From positions 12,342,640 to 12,406,639 of the forward strand of contig OX393581.1 of assembly GCA_947652605.1 (NCBI GenBank): a stretch of DNA of 64,000 nt. The letters are read 5' to 3'. The notes beneath the pieces are model-generated. The model was not told the DNA's origin, did no database searches, and saw nothing but the letters and a program-made list of their open reading frames with translations. The position numbers and the translations under genes were made by a program. Below, one piece after another: positions 11,944 to 23,162 of this stretch (position 1 is the stretch's first letter; the number at the start of each line of letters is the position of its first letter). This DNA comes from Elmis aenea (Eukaryota; Arthropoda; Insecta; Coleoptera; Elmidae).

Positions 11944-13052
11944 TATATTACCTTTAAGGTCGGTATTTTATGAAATATTTTTCCAATTAATTTATTGCAA
12001 ATAAAGGTACCCTACTCTACATTTTGTGATATTAATTTATGTCACATATTTTGCCAATTTTCTATCCAGCAAAAATTTTCAAAGCAAAGAGAAAAACTTT
12101 TTGTTGTTAATAAAAAAAGTACTCCGGGAAAACGATACATCAAGGTTTCTTTGTATTGTACATATAGTCCGTTTTCGTCTTGCCTAGCTTAAAATTGGCA
12201 TGGCAAAATTCACGTGCTAAGAGTAAGCATTGTGATAACCGAAGCATATTGATCTAATCTAACTTTATAACCTGATGTGATTGTGCTTACCGAGATTCCG
12301 ACTCAACTACAAAAAAGGTTTTGTTAGAGCCCATTCTAACCAATAACTTCTTGAATTTTATTTCCTCTCCACCGAAATGGTCTGGTATTCACCACAGCGT
12401 CGCAAAGCCCTTTTCATAAATAGAGATTTTCTTTCAACAATCGAAAACCAGTTCAGAGATCTACATGGCTTATTATATTCCAAGTCCTTTTTAAATAAGC
12501 ATATTAGTATTATAATCTGCTTTCGAGAGGCCGCAGTTCGTCGTTCTTTGTAGCAGTCGATTTTAATTAGGCAGGATAAATCGTCGCGTATGTTTCTGTG
12601 CTAATAATTTCAGGTTACATGGAATTATGAGCACCGGTAGTAAGTTATTAAAATGACAAATCCCCGAGAGAACTTGGGGTTGCCTATTAAAACACTATTT
12701 AATATTACCAAATACATAAACTTGGCATGGCACATTCACACTTCGTTACCCGTTTACACATCGACGCTCGCCTGGAATACTCACGCACTGTTAAACATCA
12801 TCACACGCATAATTTTAACAGAAGGTACGAGGAAGTGCCATTTCGATTAGAAATTTCAATAATCTATAGACGACCGAGATACGTTGCCGTTAATTATGGC
12901 AAAATTTCCAACAGTAAAGGATCGGTTGCACCTTTTCGGCCGAAAACATGTCTATAATTTGTCAAAAAAATATGTTCAGACAAATATTTGCTATACCAGT
13001 GTATTAACGTGCCCCATCACTGTAAAAAATGCGATTCTTTAAAGACGTTAGT
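11944..13052. other. Stretch without recognised gene
   Basis: 12653-12957 is less AT-rich and has two overlapping short frames, neither with a recognisable domain. It could be unique host sequence; nothing shows that it is coding. Confidence 0.35.
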
Positions 13053-13147
13053 TTTAGTTTGTTGATTGGTTGTCATGGTAAGGATATAAACTACAACGAC
13101 CAGCCTACCTACCTGATTTATAGTGGTTCGTGTTTAAAACGCATTTG
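13053..13147 (+). repeat. Dispersed repeat R3, copy A
   Basis: Shares GTTGATTGGTTGTCATGG, then CTGATTTATAGTGGTT and GTTTAAAACGCATTT with 18868-18955 at moderate identity and the same orientation. Confidence 0.5.
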
Positions 13148-13682
13148 TTCAAACTTGAAAATGGATGTAGTAGCAGGGACTTAAAACGAAAAAAATTTCG
13201 TTCGTTTCTGTTCGGAACGAAAACGAAATATATCGTTTTCGTTCTTTTCGTTCTAACCGAAAAAATTCCGTTTTCGTTTTCGTGAACCGAAATAATAAAG
13301 GTTAAAACCGGTTTTACATATTTTTTTGTCGTCAAAAAATCGAGGACTTTAATTTTTTTTTTTTCAAGTCACTACAACCCACTATAAATACGATAATAAT
13401 ATTTGCGTCTCCACTAAAATATAAACGATGACGATGGGTTTTGATGTTTACGGACAGCACATTTTAAGGTAAGGTGCAAAAATACAACTTGATTAGTTTA
13501 AATTGTACAAACAATTTTTATTTAAAAATATAGCAAGTGCTGTTTTAAATGTGTTTTAGTACTAAAAATCTATGAATTTGAATTAATAAATATTGGAATT
13601 GCGTCTGTTAATGATGATTGAAGGGATGTATACAATAAAACTCTGGTTTTTACAGGACGTATTCTTTAGCTAAGTATTTATT

Positions 13683-13738
13683 GGTAAACTTACATGTTTC
13701 GATTAGGACTTCCTAATCTTCATCAGAGTTAGTTATCC
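13683..13738 (-). ncRNA. Type I hammerhead ribozyme motif
   Basis: Reading the minus strand, the catalytic core is complete: CTGATGA (13720-13726), a stem II of GATTAGG/CCTAATC with a 4-nt loop (13701-13718), GAAAC (13696-13700), a minimal stem III (ATG), and the cleavage dinucleotide TA (13691-13692). Stem I closes with AACT against AGTT, then GG-A-TA against TACC beyond a three-base bulge. Minimal stem III type I hammerheads are known from Penelope-like retroelements, which fits an insect genome. No Penelope reverse transcriptase or GIY-YIG domain was found nearby, so this would be a terminal fragment. Activity is untested. Confidence 0.75.
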
Positions 13739-13962
13739 ACATAATTTCTTGGTTAAAATAAACATTTGTATTAGAAAACAACGTGGTCAAACAATTTTTT
13801 TCCTTTTAAAATGTGATAAAAATCCGCAGGCACAAACTTACTCAAAGTAAAATATAACATTAAACAACAGATATAAAAATTATTTTTTTTTTGAATTATT
13901 TGGTATTTTTAAGTTATAACTAACAATTTTTTAAAAAGACGATTACAGAAAACAATGTGCAC

Positions 13963-14006
13963 ATTTTTACAACAAAATTAACAGCTGTTAATTTTGTTGT
14001 AAAAAT
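13963..14006. repeat. Perfect 44-bp palindrome
   Basis: ATTTTTACAACAAAATTAAC followed by AG|CT and its exact complement, with no spacer. It could extrude as a cruciform. It lies between the hammerhead motif and the 149-bp inverted repeat. Confidence 0.85.
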
Positions 14007-14154
14007 ATAATTAAGAATCATATGATATTTATTATCGAAGAAATATTTAAACATTCAACGGCAATGAAGTTAGTAGTCTGCGAAATTTCAGCGTCACCAA
14101 AGTTTCGTTTTGCGAATTATTATAAGCTTCGATTCGCTTCAAGGCTCAACCTGG

Positions 14155-14473
14155 TATAGTATATCTCAAATAAAATTGCTCATATCGGCTTAAGCAGTTA
14201 GGACATCCCAGGTACATGCACAATCTTGGATTATAAACCTTAAATGATTTGTATGGCACAACACCTTAAATCATAATCGTATACCACATCTTCTTAATTG
14301 CTTATGGTCATTATGCTCAAAGAAAAGCAATTAAGAAGATGTGGTATACGATTATGATTTAAGGTGTTGTGCCATACAAATCATTTAAGGTTTATAATCC
14401 AAGATTGTGCATGTACCTGGGATGTCCTAACTGCTTAAGCCGATATGAGCAATTTTATTTGAGATATACTATA
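14155..14473. repeat. Perfect 149-bp inverted repeat, 21-nt spacer
   Basis: The left arm 14155-14303 and right arm 14325-14473 are exact reverse complements when compared base by base. The arms start TATAGTATATCTC and the spacer is ATGGTCATTATGCTCAAAGAA-like. There is no coding frame. A transcript would form one long perfect hairpin. The lack of any mismatch implies recent origin, gene conversion, or an artefact. Confidence 0.9.
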
Positions 14474-14689
14474 CATGCGTAAGCTCCAATCTGAAAATAA
14501 AATTACCAAAATGTACCTGTTTGTTTTGTAATAACATGAAAACTTCGTTACGTGTCTAATAGATAATAGTTTTGTAATCCGATCCAATTATTGCCTCAAT
14601 ACACCCTTCAGTGAAGCTCCTCCCTTCACATCCCCCACCAAACACAGTCACCCTTATAATACATTTATTTCAATATCACAACAGTTTTG

Positions 14690-14990
14690 ATAATGCTGTG
14701 ACAGCAGCAGAACGGGCCGCCACGATATTACCGAACGAGCACATGCGTGCGCGATACGTAGGTAGCGACTGATAACATTAAATAAATTACACTGCGTACG
14801 TGTGTGTGTTTTTTACGAAGTTCAATTGTTTTACGTGCTTAATTATTAGCACACGGTACATTAGCTTTTTAAACAAATTAAACGAAAATTACATTGACTG
14901 TGAAGTTGAGTGAGAGATTTATACGTTTAGTAAAAGTGAATTAGTACAAGCGAATTTTTTTTTGGATAACTTTTGATTTTCGTATTGAGG
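14690..14990 (+). other. CpG-richer patch; possible non-coding exon
   Basis: 14690-14790 has more CpG than its surroundings (ACGGGCCGCCACG, GTGCGCGATACG). The stretch ends in TTGAG followed by GTATGT, a good 5' splice-site match at about 14989. This could be a host 5' exon, but there is no transcript evidence and no open frame. Confidence 0.15.
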
Positions 14991-14999
14991 TATGTAGGA

Positions 15000-16240
15000 T
15001 TATTAATTCATTAATTTTAACAAATTTGTTGAAGCGTTATTTTTCATGAATTTAAAATAATAAGTACCAAGTAAACTTGTATATTTCGAATTTATTAACA
15101 TTTTAATTTTTAAACACATGGGTATTAAGTATACCGTATACCTAAGCCTGATTTTTAGGTTAAAATTAAAGTCAGCTAAGTAATATTTTACGAGATTCAA
15201 AATTTTTATTGTTTACAGTAAACAGTAGAAACACGACGTTGCTGTAATTTTGAGCTTTTTAGCTTTATTGTCGAAGGACTTCTATACAGTTGAACGTCTA
15301 TAAGCTTTTTTTTTCAAGTAAGCATGATCATTTACAATTTTAAACAGTTATCATGCCGAAGAAGTGGGGGAATGGACAGACAAAAAAGGATTGTATTTGT
15401 AATACAGTTTAAACTATTTTTCTCGTTATTAAAGCAATAAAAGTTCTTTGAAAACCGCAGGTTTAATGCTTAGAAATCCGGGCTCTTGTAATCATGAAGT
15501 TCCGTTTCGACAAATATGAAAGTAATTAAACGATTTTATTTACCAACTTTTCGAGGTAAATAAGTTCATTTTCATTTCCGCTTACGGCATTTTTAAATGT
15601 GAATAAACCCTTTTAAAAAGCTTTTCGTTAATGTGATGAAAAACCGTTTTTCAAAAGTTGTATTTTTAAATTTAAGCTGTATAGGATGTCTATTTTATAT
15701 TCGATGAAAATGTTAAGTACATATGTATATCCTGATTGCGATGTAAAATAGACTAGCACGTGTTTTTACGTTCTCTTGTAAGTTTGTTGACGCAAGAAGT
15801 TTGATAAGTTTGTAAATATGAGCAACACCCAATTTTTTTTACCTTTTATAAGTTTTTATTGTCGCAATTAATTAATTAGGAAAAAATAGGCTGTAAAAAT
15901 ATTTTTAAATCTAAAGACCTTCTGACAGTGATTATTGACAGTACCTCACTTTGCATCGAGAAGAGCTACAGTCAACAAGTATGCTAATCGTTTTTAAACG
16001 TATCAAAATCATCTTTTCCATCTAATCTTGTTCCACGATCGCTGGTTCTACTAAATGAATAGTTACTTGAGAGACGTGCTAGTCATACGAAAATAATTTC
16101 GAAAATCTTTTGGCGTGGTAGTACGAACTTCATTTAACCATTCCTTTGCTCATAATTTTGTTTCGGTTTTTGCCGATAACCACCATAATAGCAACACAAG
16201 TTTTTTTTTTTTGACACGAAATCCTTGACTGCCAAACTTA
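15000..16240. other. AT-rich stretch without recognised gene
   Basis: No motif, terminal repeat or long open frame recognised. Confidence 0.35.
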
Positions 16241-16319
16241 AACTAAATGTATTGTCAATAAATATTGATTGTGTGAGGCAAATGCAGTTTGTCAATATTT
16301 ATTGACGGTATTGACAATA

Positions 16320-17076
16320 TACAGTGTGGCTGGTTTTTCATTGTCCAGCTTATATCTGCTGAAATATTAATGTTACCAAAAAAAGTTAAATGAGAAACTT
16401 ATTAAACAAAAGCTGGTCTACAAAATTGTGCTAAAAATTTTGTTCCATAGCCTACCAGTTTTTCGGAAAAATATCCAACTTTTGTTTTTTAAATAGAACA
16501 CCCTGTATATTTTTATAGAATCATATTCTAAATCAATTTCTCTTCACAATGATACTATCATAAGTACCATTTTGCTTTTAAATTATGCTCAATATTAAAA
16601 AAAAAGAGAATTATTATAGCCGGCTGTGGAAACGGCACAGCATATCAACTTTTTCATTATTTGTATGGTACATTTTTCTTAATTATAATTACACTTATTT
16701 TTGTCTGATTTGACAAGTGTTTGCTAATGTAAACAAATTTGACAGGTATTTGCAATAAACAAAACAATATCACAGCCGACTTTAATCATCCTTTTTTTGA
16801 AATATTGTGCATAATTTAAAAGCAAAATGGTACTTATGATATATCATTGTAAAGAGAAATTGATTTAGAATGTGATTCTGTAAAAATATACCGGGTGTTA
16901 TATTTAAAAAACCAAAGTTGGATATTTTTCCGAAAAACTGGTAGGCTATGGAACAAAATTTTTAGCACAATTTTGTAGACCAGCTTTTGTTTAATAAGTT
17001 TCTCAATTAACTTTTTTTGGTAACTTTGATATTTCAACAGATATAAGCTGGACAATGAAAAATCAGCCACCCTGTA
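16320..17076. mobile_element. Long-TIR TACAG-type element
   Basis: Starts TACAGTGTGGCTGGTTTTTC and ends GAAAAATCAGCCACCCTGTA. Arms of about 300 bp are inverted copies (ATATCCAACTTTTG against CAAAGTTGGATAT; AAGTACCATTTTGC against GCAAAATGGTACTT). Each arm holds an internal end motif (AGAACACCCTGTA at about 16497; TACCGGGTGTTA at about 16888). The unpaired centre, about 16625-16770, is non-coding. Confidence 0.75.
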
Positions 17077-17500
17077 TATTGATCGTCTGAAACCCCCTTT
17101 ATACCAAACAAAATTTATTTGGTTATATGTTAAATGTGTTTAACAATTTGGTAAATCTCATATGGCAATTCGCTAGTTAAATATGCCGTCCATAAGGATC
17201 AAAACCGAACATATCGCCGTTTACAATTTAGCGGGGGCCCAACGATTGCTAAGAAACAAAAGCTAAAATGTAAATGCACTTTAAAATTCATCACAAACAT
17301 TTTATATCTCACAGTTATTACCAAAAGTACAAAATAATCACCCCAAATTTGTTTTTGTTTAAAGGCGAACTATGCTGATCTACATATTAATACATACAAA
17401 GCATTTATAATCTCTATAAGCGAATACTCGAATAATTTGGGTTTCATCGTATTAATAGAGTTTTGACATTTGGCGATCGTTTTTTAGTAAGTTTTCTGCT
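17077..17500. other. Unassigned spacer
   Basis: Nothing recognised. Confidence 0.3.
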
Positions 17501-18051
17501 CTAAGTTTTGAAAAAGAGGGTGGTGACAAAGAACAAAAAGGTCCTCTACTTGGTGACTATAAAAAAAACAACTGCAAAACCAGTTTTTACCGTTATTAAA
17601 TTTCGGTTCACAAAGACGAAATTTTATGGGTGGGAACGTAAAGAACGAAAACGAAATATATCATGTTCGTTCCGATCAAAAACGAACAAAATATTTTTCA
17701 TTTTTAGTCCCTGTTTCTAAGAATGTAAGAATAATCGTTTTGTTAAGTTTCATGCGCTATTGTTAGCCTTTCGTTCTTCGTCTGTAGGCATAATTATTTA
17801 CAAAAATTTATAGAATTATAGTAACTTCTGACGAATAGAGTTTTACAAGTTTTATTTTTATTGGCACAAAATTGTATAATTTTTCATGTTTCTTAAACCC
17901 TAATGAGAATACTTAAACGGACCAAACCGTTTGAGTTTAGTGTAAAGCAGAGTAGGTACTGTGCGGTTGTGAAAAGTGTCGTTCTTAAAAATAAGAATAC
18001 AGAAAAGAATAGACGACACCAACGGGTGAACTCTTAACTTAAGTATATAAT

Positions 18052-18469
18052 GCCCGGTTTCTCCGACACATCTTAAGATCTAGCTGAATCTTAAGTTCGC
18101 CTTAACGGTATAAAGTGTTGCACCAAGCAATTTTATGAACATATTCGACTTGAGCTGAGCTCACATCTTGAGTCGCTGTTTACTAGAACTTGAGCTGGAG
18201 TACATAACCTAAAAGTATCTTGTATTTGCTTTGTTTGTAGTTAAGTGTTTGTTTAAATTGTGGTTTAAGTTTAAATATGGACATTGACTTTATAAATATG
18301 ATAGATGATGCAGATGATGACTTGTACGACCCTGTAATTCCTCGAAGGCGATTTGTTCGCGCAAATCCATTTACGGATTTCGAATACGATCGTTTTTTTA
18401 TGCGTTTTCGCCTCACAAAAGAGACAGATTGTGTGTGATCTTAGATCAAATTGAGCCTCAATTGGAGTA
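18052..18469 (+). mobile_element. 5' part of a PIF/Harbinger transposon
   Basis: Starts with a GCCCGGTTTCTCCGACACAT block that looks like a Harbinger terminal repeat, followed by a leader and a short coding region (18277-18438). It is cut at about 18470 by a TACAGGGTGTTTG terminus. No 3' half was found in the window. Confidence 0.5.
18277..18438 (+). pseudogene. PIF/Harbinger nuclease, N-terminal remnant
   Basis: A 53-codon frame has an acidic leader (DDADDDLYDP) followed by PRRRFVRANPF and a FRLTKET-like segment, the usual N-terminus of insect Harbinger DDE nucleases (HARBI1-like). After the stop, a shifted frame continues as DQIEPQLE, so a small indel broke the gene. The DDE catalytic region is missing because a TACAGGGTG element follows at 18470. 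The fragment cannot be functional. Assignment rests on the N-terminal pattern only. Confidence 0.55.
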
Positions 18470-18700
18470 TACAGGGTGTTTGAAATTCGAGTTTAAGCAT
18501 GGGGATCTCGCGTATTATAATAGCTAGAGTATAGGTTTAAATTTGGCAAAGTTGCTAAATTTGGTGCTCATTAATAATCCAAAGAGAAATTGGAAATATC
18601 TCAAACAGTATCCGAGAAAATTAGGAAAAACTGGAAAATACGATTTTTAAAAATCGTTTATAACTCCTTTGGAGTTTGAAATATTTTAAATGTGTAAAAA
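18470..18700 (+). mobile_element. TACAGGGTG-family left end
   Basis: Starts TACAGGGTGTTTGAAATTCG and contains AAGCATGGGGATCTCGCG, shared with the 57.4-kb family (GCATGGGGATCTCGCTTATT). No right end was identified; the 3' limit is arbitrary. Confidence 0.5.
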
Positions 18701-18867
18701 AGTTGCCCAAGCAACTTTTTAAGCCGAATCGGATGGTGGTCACAAATTTTTCCTAGGTCGATTCGTTTTTGTTTTAGACAACCAACTTTGTTTTTTGTGA
18801 TGGGCAGCATATCGCGTTTTTCTTCGTTATTAAAGTTCATTTTTAGGACTAACAGGCCTTTAAAACT

Positions 18868-18955
18868 TTTAGATTGTTGATCGGTTGTCATGGAAACAAC
18901 ATAAACTACCATGACCGGTCAACCTGATTTATAATGGTTATTGTTTAAAACGTAT
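18868..18955 (+). repeat. Dispersed repeat R3, copy B
   Basis: Matches 13053-13147 (GATCGGTTGTCATGG, then CTGATTTATAATGGTT, then GTTTAAAACG). Confidence 0.5.
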
Positions 18956-20230
18956 TTTTTGAAATTTGACAATAAAAGAAAAAGTAAAATACCATGTGTG
19001 ATACATCAATGGATTTAGAAAAATAAATGCTATTTGATAATGTAAATAGCAAAACTTGCTATCATAAAGAAATACTGCTGATTGGCTAAAGTAGTTAGGT
19101 GCAATAAAAAAATTGTTAAAAAAGAAAAAAAAGTTTTCTTATTTGGATTAGTTGGTATACTTACATCATAAATAAGAAATCGTGTCTACTTAATTCAATA
19201 TTTCTTAATTCTAAGCTAATTTTGATATAATGTGCATTGTGTTGCTATTAATGTAGTGTTCCAATATCCACAATTTATACTATGTTTATCTAGCTGGTGC
19301 AGGCCAGCGACTATTTTATGCTTTAACAAACTTGTACATAATTATTAAGTAAATTTTAGCTTCTTTTCGTCTTAAAAAAGTTCCAAAACTTTAATAATTG
19401 CCCCAATTTGTTTCCAATTGCAGTCGTTTTGGTGCTTAGGAACAAAGTTCAAATCATTACGAGTTAGCAAGTTTAATAGATCATTACACTTCGAAACTTT
19501 GCTTTTATATACATTAATAAACGTCAGATCAGCAATGATTTACATCGTTATGTCTGCAAAAATCATTCATGTGGCGTTATTATGTTTTTACTTAATTAAT
19601 TTAGCGATAAAGAAAAGTAAAATTAAGTCGTTTTCCTGGTTGTAGGTTTAATTAAACTTTATTGCCGCATACTTATTCGCATTCACGTTTATTGCTTTCA
19701 GCATTATAACACAAACGTATGTAACGCTGTGGCATGAATTGTAAATTACATTGTATGTATATTTTGCTTACACTGAACCTCGGTTATATCAAACGAAATC
19801 TAACATGAGCCTTTATATGTAAGTAGTTTTAATTAAGTAGTCTTTCTTTTTGAAGAGAATTCAGGCTGTCGATTATTTTTGATGGCAGAAAAAATAGTTA
19901 CGTGTTTTTCTGCTCTCTTTCAAGTCTTACAAAAATAAAAACATTAAATTTTTTTTGAAAGTTGGTCAAAACAATTTTTTTATTAAGGACTAAAATGTTA
20001 ATATAACTCTTTTAAAGGAAAAAAGAAAATAGTACTAACATTTTTTGCCTTTTAAATACTTTAAAATGCGCACTACTGTAAGGTACTCCGAGCCAAAAAG
20101 TTAATTGAATTACTTTTAGCTAGGTATTAGATTTTATTTAATTCGTTTATAAACCTTCGACATAATCAATAAGCTTTTAATTTTTGTTTTCGTGAAATTA
20201 TTGCTTGTTGTCAATTTTAAAAATAAAAAA
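18956..20230. other. AT-rich stretch without recognised gene
   Basis: A 75-codon frame at 19418-19645 has no known motif. No repeats recognised. Confidence 0.35.
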
Positions 20231-20448
20231 GGCTAGCAACTAATCGGGAGGTCATGGGTTCGAATCCCGCGGCCGTCTGTCATCGTAGGGGTTTCAGGTG
20301 GTTTCCCCTACCTACTCCAGACATGCTGTGACAGCACTTCCACCTGCCTTTACCTTACCCAAACTATCCTTGTTCCCCACCCCATCCACCCCACGGACGC
20401 TAATGACCTAAGTAGCTGAAGCGTCCTTAAACCAACAAGTAAAAAAAA
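20231..20448 (+). mobile_element. tRNA-derived SINE, 5'-truncated
   Basis: Contains a perfect RNA polymerase III B box, GGTTCGAATCC (20257-20267), inside a tRNA T-arm-like CATGGGTTCGAATCCCGCGG. A GC-rich SINE body follows, then CGTCCTTAAACCAACAAG and an A tail (20441-20448). The A box and the 5' half of the tRNA region are missing, so it is not a functional tRNA gene. Confidence 0.7.
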
Positions 20449-22195
20449 TCCAATAAGCTTAATAAAGAAGGCATAAAAAAATATGGGCTATTGCAAAACA
20501 CTTTGACAAATTTAAATTAAAAGAATAAATAATTTAATTGTGTTTTTCAACCTTATTCTTTGCGCCCCCTTTTTCTATATAAAGGTTTTTTGGGCCCCCT
20601 TCCAATTTTTTTGGGATCCTGCTAAACACCCTATTTGATATTTAAAGTGTGAGTCAAAATGAAAGTTGGCAACGCTAGTTTTAATTGTAATGTTGCTTGT
20701 TATATAAATGGTATTATGAATTTAAAAGGGTTATTATGGACGTGGTTTTGCGTCAACTCGAAAATAATAATTGAATAAAGCCAATATTACTTACATAACC
20801 TTAAAAAAAAACGTATTTAACTTTTAAAACGCAATTATTATTCAAATTGGCAATGTCATATCATTTTCTAGTGTCAGGTTTACATTTTCAGCACGGTGTA
20901 CATTATCGCAAACACTAAAAAATTGTTCCCAACTATTTCAGTCACTTTGGTTCATTCTGTATAAACTATTTGTCAAGGTCTACAGGACAGAAGAGCACGA
21001 CATAGAAGTTTTATTTACCACCATTGAAAATCATTCAACAATGTTGACCAAAAATTTAAGGACCTATTTTATAACCGAAGAAAACATTAAATCAACATAC
21101 GAGTGGGTTAGAAATCCAATTTGAACTACTATGATAGGGTTTTAACAGATTATTTGAGTCTTTGTAAATAAACAATTACACAAGAAATTAATAAGTACTA
21201 TGCTTAAAATGGACCCTAGGGCCGTGTTTGATGCAAAAATAAACTTTATAACTTACCGTTAGAACATTCAATAACAATTTCTGTGGAATCGCCAGAAATA
21301 TTTAACAGCGGGGGAATAATTGATGGTTCTATTTCTTGATAGTGAAGTTACCTATCGAATTCAAACTACGTCAGAAATCTTCATAATTTGTGTACATTTC
21401 TTAATAATATTGACCACAGTTGAAGAGTTAAAGCAAGCGGAGAAATAGAGGTATCCCATATTAGGAACCATTCTCATATTAGGCGACTTTCCTTTAATAT
21501 ATTTATTACAACACTGAATTTGTCTTTTTTGAAGGGTGGACTTAACGGCCAAAACAACACATTTATAATATTACTAGCTCAATAATCATTATAAATAACG
21601 TAACAATAAATAAGTATTAATCCTCTGTCAGGCGCAAAAGTTTGTGTGCAATGCATCTGGTAAATACGTTGTTGTATTATGTGGTATTACATAAATGATT
21701 TATAACATTACAAAAAAACTTACTTAACCATGTAAATGGTTTTGGTGTTTTTGAGGGATGTGTTTAACTAATCTTTTAAAAACTCCTAACAAAACATCAA
21801 ACAAAATCAGTTAAATAACAAAACTTAGTCAAAAAAATATTTAAAAATTAGAAGCTATTGACATCAATACTATTCAGCTTTATAAACATCCATTTTACCA
21901 TCGAAGTAGGTTTTGCAGATTATAAATGCATGTGCCAAGCAAAAATATCCATTACAAAGTCGACAAGAATATAATATCTGCTATATTATATTTTCATTGC
22001 TGCAGCATAAGATGCGCAAGCTAACAGTCGAAACTAATCTGATGAGTCAGTTATGGTACAGAGAGGGATTAGCTGGACGCCTAAGTTGTAACGCGAATCG
22101 GCTAATGATATATTTAAAAAGTTTAGTGCTACGTAACTCACAAATACATTGCCCGACGAAGGGGTCATAGTGAAGAAACTGCAAATCTGTCTATT
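20449..22195. other. AT-rich stretch; faint hAT debris
   Basis: 20565-20625 (GCGCCCCC, GGGCCCCCTTCC) resembles the interior of the hAT MITE at 23900-24161 but has no clear ends. A 63-codon and an 85-codon frame show no motif. Confidence 0.35.
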
Positions 22196-22204
22196 TGATT
22201 TCAT

Positions 22205-22830
22205 CAATATTTATTTTCTTCTTCTCGACTCCTTTTGCGCCCTTTCAGGGGCCGGAGGGTGGTTTCATGCTCTGGGTCCATTTCTACCATGCTCTTCTAT
22301 CTTTTGCTAGTGTTTTCATTTCTTCTTGTGTTTTTCCTTTTTCTGGCCCCAATTCCCTTATTTGATCCATCCATTTTCTTCCTGGTCTCCCTCTTTCTTT
22401 TTTGGCTGGTTTTCCAAGTTCCATTATTTTTCTCGTTATTCTGTTCGGTTTCATTCTTACTATAGGGTCATACCAGTTTAGTTGTTTCTTTTTAATTTTG
22501 TCTATTATTGGTTCTTGTTCTGTTATTTCTCGAATGTTTTCATTTCTTATTCCGTCCCATTTAGTTTTCTCCGCAATTTTTCTGAGGTGTTTCATTTCCA
22601 TGGTGTTAATTTTAGCCTCGTCTTTTTTCCTTAGTGTCCAGTTTTCGGATGCGTATGTTATTGTTGGTAATGTTACCATATAATGTATTTTCATTTTAAC
22701 CTTTATGTCGATGTCTTTGTGTCCTAGTATTGTTTTGTTTAAAGAGTAATATATTTTTGTTGATGTGTTTGCTCTATTTGTTGATTCGGCATCTATTTTC
22801 CCATCCTCTGTTATTATGCTTCCCAAGTAC
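22205..22830 (-). pseudogene. RTE-like non-LTR retrotransposon, 3' end
   Basis: The minus-strand frame 22284-22826 (180 codons) is the C-terminal region downstream of a reverse transcriptase. It starts GSIITEDGKIDAE and continues with LPTITYASENWTLRKKDE, WDGIRNENIREITEQEP, KKQLNWY and RGRPGRKWMDQIREL, all standard for RTE-like endonuclease/reverse transcriptase proteins of insects. The palm with the catalytic YADD is absent: the copy is 5'-truncated at about 22830. After the stop, a shifted frame encodes LRPLKGRKRSREEE, the usual protein end, so a frameshift is also present. The clade name is by recognition, not alignment. Confidence 0.75.
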
Positions 22831-22850
22831 TCAATACATAGCGCTTATAC

Positions 22851-23162
22851 AGGGGTTTCGTTTTTGACGTTTTTCTCCGGAACCATTCAAGATTTTTTCA
22901 AAAACTTTGCACTATTTTACTTGCAAAGGATGCGCCTATTGGTAAATAGAAGAATTTCGATTTTATCTCTGACGGTTTCATGGCCAACGCGATCGCAGAA
23001 ATGACCTTTTTGTACTAATTTTTCAGTTTTTCCCCTATTTTTCCGAAGTTAATGGCCAGTGGCACGTATAACTCTGGAAAACATTTAGTTTTGATGCCCT
23101 TGATGTAATTAACACAGCCGGAATTAAATTCTAGCGACAACGTATCGTGACCTTCCCTTGTT
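22851..23162 (+). repeat. Dispersed repeat family R2, copy A
   Basis: About 310 bp matches 56070-56372 in the same orientation (GGGGTTTC then TTTTTGACGTTTTTCTC; CCATTCAAGA; TTTTACTTGCAAAGGATGCG; CCAACGCGATCGCA; CTAGCGACAACGTATCGTGA). A third, partial copy in opposite orientation lies at about 24250-24480. Class unknown; no terminal repeats or protein seen. Confidence 0.65.

Larger units (their letters stand above)
13174..17713 (+). mobile_element. Putative hAT-like element with about 170-bp TIRs
   Basis: The left end CAGGGACTTAAAACGAAA and right end TTTTTAGTCCCTG are inverted; the match continues inward about 170 bp with GTTCGTTTTCGTTC-type repeats and AACCGAAAT on both sides. CAGGGACT ends suggest hAT, but no clear 8-bp duplication is seen, so the two ends might belong to two copies. 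No transposase is readable between them; the interior holds the hammerhead motif, two palindromes and a long-TIR element listed separately. Confidence 0.5.

Noticed and set aside
20231..20300. Possible tRNA gene
   Set aside because: The B box and T arm are good, but there is no A box, anticodon arm or acceptor stem; the body and A tail are those of a SINE.
22235..22683. Hydrophobic plus-strand frames resembling membrane proteins
   Set aside because: They are antisense to the RTE-like C-terminal frame at 22284-22826; the hydrophobicity comes from complement of Lys/Glu-rich codons.
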